DNA from: PHAA01 sp963665865
GTDB lineage: Bacteria > Bacillota > Syntrophomonadia > Syntrophomonadales > Syntrophomonadaceae
Length of the DNA: 64,000 nt
Assembly: GCA_963665865.2 (NCBI GenBank)
Contig: CAXXWF010000001.1
Span: 3,038,001-3,102,000, forward strand
Direction of reading: 5' to 3'
The position numbers and the translations under genes were made by a program. Under the pieces are notes generated by a model. The model was given only the letters and a program-made list of their open reading frames with translations, did not search any database and had not been told where the DNA came from. The first letter of the stretch is position 1; the number at the start of each line of letters is the position of its first letter. Shown here in pieces: positions 63,005 to 64,000 of this stretch.

Positions 63005-63245
63005 AATAAAAAAGCTCTCGTCCCGCAAAGGGACGAAAGCCTTAAAGACATTCGCTATACCACCCATTAATACAAACATACCAACATATGCGTTCCCTGT
63101 GACGGGGGAAAATCGTCGGAGCCTACTGGATAACTCGTTCGGTCCGCAGCTCAGGAGTGATTTTCGGGTTCAAACTACTAGTACCGGTTTACACCATCCC
63201 CGGCTCGCTGAAACGTTCGGCTGAAACGTACTCTCTCCGTCAATG
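63005..63245 (-). promoter_or_regulatory. T-box leader of the por operon, likely isoleucine-specific
   Basis: Minus strand carries the T-box parts in order: a stem I segment (CAGCGAGCCGGGGATGGTG ... CACTCCTGAGCTG), the specifier region GAAAATCACTCC, the T-box sequence AATGGGTGGTATAGCGAATG and a terminator (GCTTTCGTCCC-TTTG-CGGGACGAGAGC then T-run). The best codon reading is ATC, followed by the conserved purine A, giving isoleucine; AAT or AAA cannot be excluded. TGGT would pair with a tRNA ending ACCA. Uncharged tRNA should turn the operon on. Confidence 0.88.
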
Positions 63246-63270
63246 CCTTTGAAATATTCAATTACAAATA

Positions 63271-63299
63271 AATATACCCATTTGATAGTATTTTGTCAA
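63271..63299 (-). promoter_or_regulatory. Sigma-A promoter of the por operon
   Basis: TTGACA, a 17-base spacer and TATATT on the minus strand, upstream of the T-box. One of the clearest housekeeping promoters in the window. Confidence 0.85.
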
Positions 63300-63438
63300 T
63301 CACTGTGTCTGATTTTCAAGTTAATTTCAGAATCCTATAGTATCGAGTTACAGCGGGACGTTCTTTCTGTAACAAAATTTAAGTTGCGGTACTTTCATAA
63401 TTTAAAATCTCTAACCTTGGCTATTTATTGAACTCGTT

Positions 63439-64000
63439 TTATATCTCGAATATTTCATTTATCATAATCTCTAAACCCTCAAAAAAATACGAAGTTAAAG
63501 TATCCTCCAGTTTACAGGTAGTATACTCGTCAATTTCAAAGTCCTTAAAACCATAAACCATAACTGAATGTTTAAAAGGATCAACAATCCAGAATTCCAT
63601 CACACCGGACAGCATATAAGTATTGAGCTTATCTACCATATCCTTTGAACGGGTGCTTTTTGATAAAATTTCAACACAAAGCGTGGGTGTACCCATGTAT
63701 CGGTCTTTCTCATTAACGTTATTCTCCAAATCGCATGCTATAAGCAAATCGGGCTGCATTACATCGGGTGTTTTAAGGTCCTTTTTGTAGAAATGGACAT
63801 CAAAAGGGGCGTAGAAAACCTTGCAATTCTTGCCTTTTAGATATGATCGCAGATGGGTATATAAATTCCCGGATATATCCTGATGATAGGTGCTGGGGGA
63901 GGCCAAAAGGACTATCTCACCGTTGATATACTCCATTCTTAGCTCGCTTTTCTCATAAATCTCCATGAATTCTTCGTATGATACCTTCTTGCCGCCATAT
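63439..64000 (-). CDS. Uma2-family endonuclease-like protein (5' end outside the window)
   Basis: PD-(D/E)XK-fold Uma2/DUF820 protein. MEYINGEIVLLASPS and the nuclease core IACDLENN, TLCVEILSKSTRSKD with a VEI core and the MEFWIVDPFKHSVMVY segment are typical. The frame is open past the ATG at 63966 to the edge (YGGKKVSYEEFMEIY), so the true start lies further right. This family is abundant in cyanobacteria and some Firmicutes, often in mobile contexts; function unproven. Confidence 0.85.
   Translation of the reverse strand, partial: YGGKKVSYEEFMEIYEKSELRMEYINGEIVLLASPSTYHQDISGNLYTHLRSYLKGKNCKVFYAPFDVHFYKKDLKTPDVMQPDLLIACDLENNVNEKDRYMGTPTLCVEILSKSTRSKDMVDKLNTYMLSGVMEFWIVDPFKHSVMVYGFKDFEIDEYTTCKLEDTLTSYFFEGLEIMINEIFEI

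Noticed and set aside
1..64000. CRISPR array, tRNA or rRNA genes
   Set aside because: I found no regularly spaced direct repeats, and no tRNA or rRNA sequence that I could recognise by reading.

Overview
The window reads as a chromosome segment of an anaerobic, spore-forming Firmicute (class Clostridia). A Syntrophomonas-like syntrophic fatty-acid oxidiser is my best guess. Supporting signs are an alpha/beta-type small acid-soluble spore protein, SigI/RsgI, CarD-like proteins, an anaerobic (early-cobalt) cobalamin pathway, ferredoxin-dependent oxoacid oxidoreductase genes, a B12-dependent acyl-CoA mutase operon, strong AGGAGG ribosome sites and a T-box leader. The genus is inference, not shown.

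Layout. (1) 0-8.0 kb: a minus-strand cobalamin operon read from a cobalamin riboswitch through cobU, cbiMNQO, cbiK, cbiD, cbiL, cbiF and on past the left edge. A ~190-bp intergenic repeat lies in opposite orientations on either side of cbiD, and a fragment lies before cbiF. (2) 8.1-9.3 kb: three small genes of unknown function. (3) 9.3-14.6 kb: cobO, a mutase large subunit, a B12-binding subunit, a MeaB GTPase, a second B12-binding subunit and an MtnA-like protein. The mutase carries Phe88 and Gln206 at the two substrate-selecting positions, the isobutyryl-CoA mutase pattern rather than the methylmalonyl-CoA one. (4) 14.6-18.2 kb: two intergenic regions with the same architecture, each with a sigma-54 promoter, a proximal GTTG-N8-CAAC palindrome, a distal cluster of the same sites and a shared 5'-leader element. 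They precede cobO and a C_GCAxxG_C_C protein and lie next to a CBS-PAS-AAA+ sigma-54 activator, so they form a plausible local regulon.

(5) 18.5-29 kb: a DEAD-box helicase, a DUF1540 protein, an IS1182-type element inserted in a palindromic repeat, tex, an acyltransferase, citrate synthase and an esterase. (6) 29-41.8 kb: redox and membrane genes (MBL hydrolase, flavodoxin-like protein, FAD/Rieske oxidoreductase, UbiA-type prenyltransferase, DUF4405-like membrane proteins, a two-component system, a MurF-like ligase, an aldo/keto reductase with Fe-S motifs). (7) 42-58.8 kb: a mixed region with a deacetylase/bactofilin pair, slipin, SASP, a tryptophanase-family lyase, RsgI/SigI beside a secreted multidomain protein, a REC-HDOD protein, MaoC, acyl-CoA dehydrogenase, and a cluster of two CarD-like genes with small genes and a broken cobO copy. 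Related terminator repeats follow five minus-strand genes between 40.5 and 53.7 kb.

(8) 59-64 kb: a four-subunit 2-oxoacid:ferredoxin oxidoreductase operon (porG-D-A-B order) with a CbiT-like fifth gene, under a consensus sigma-A promoter and a T-box leader whose likely specifier codon is ATC (Ile). A Uma2-family gene runs off the right edge. Inferred working picture: the cell makes B12, uses it in an isobutyryl-/butyryl-CoA mutase under sigma-54 control, and controls an oxoacid:ferredoxin oxidoreductase by amino-acid starvation, which points to a biosynthetic (reductive carboxylation) role.
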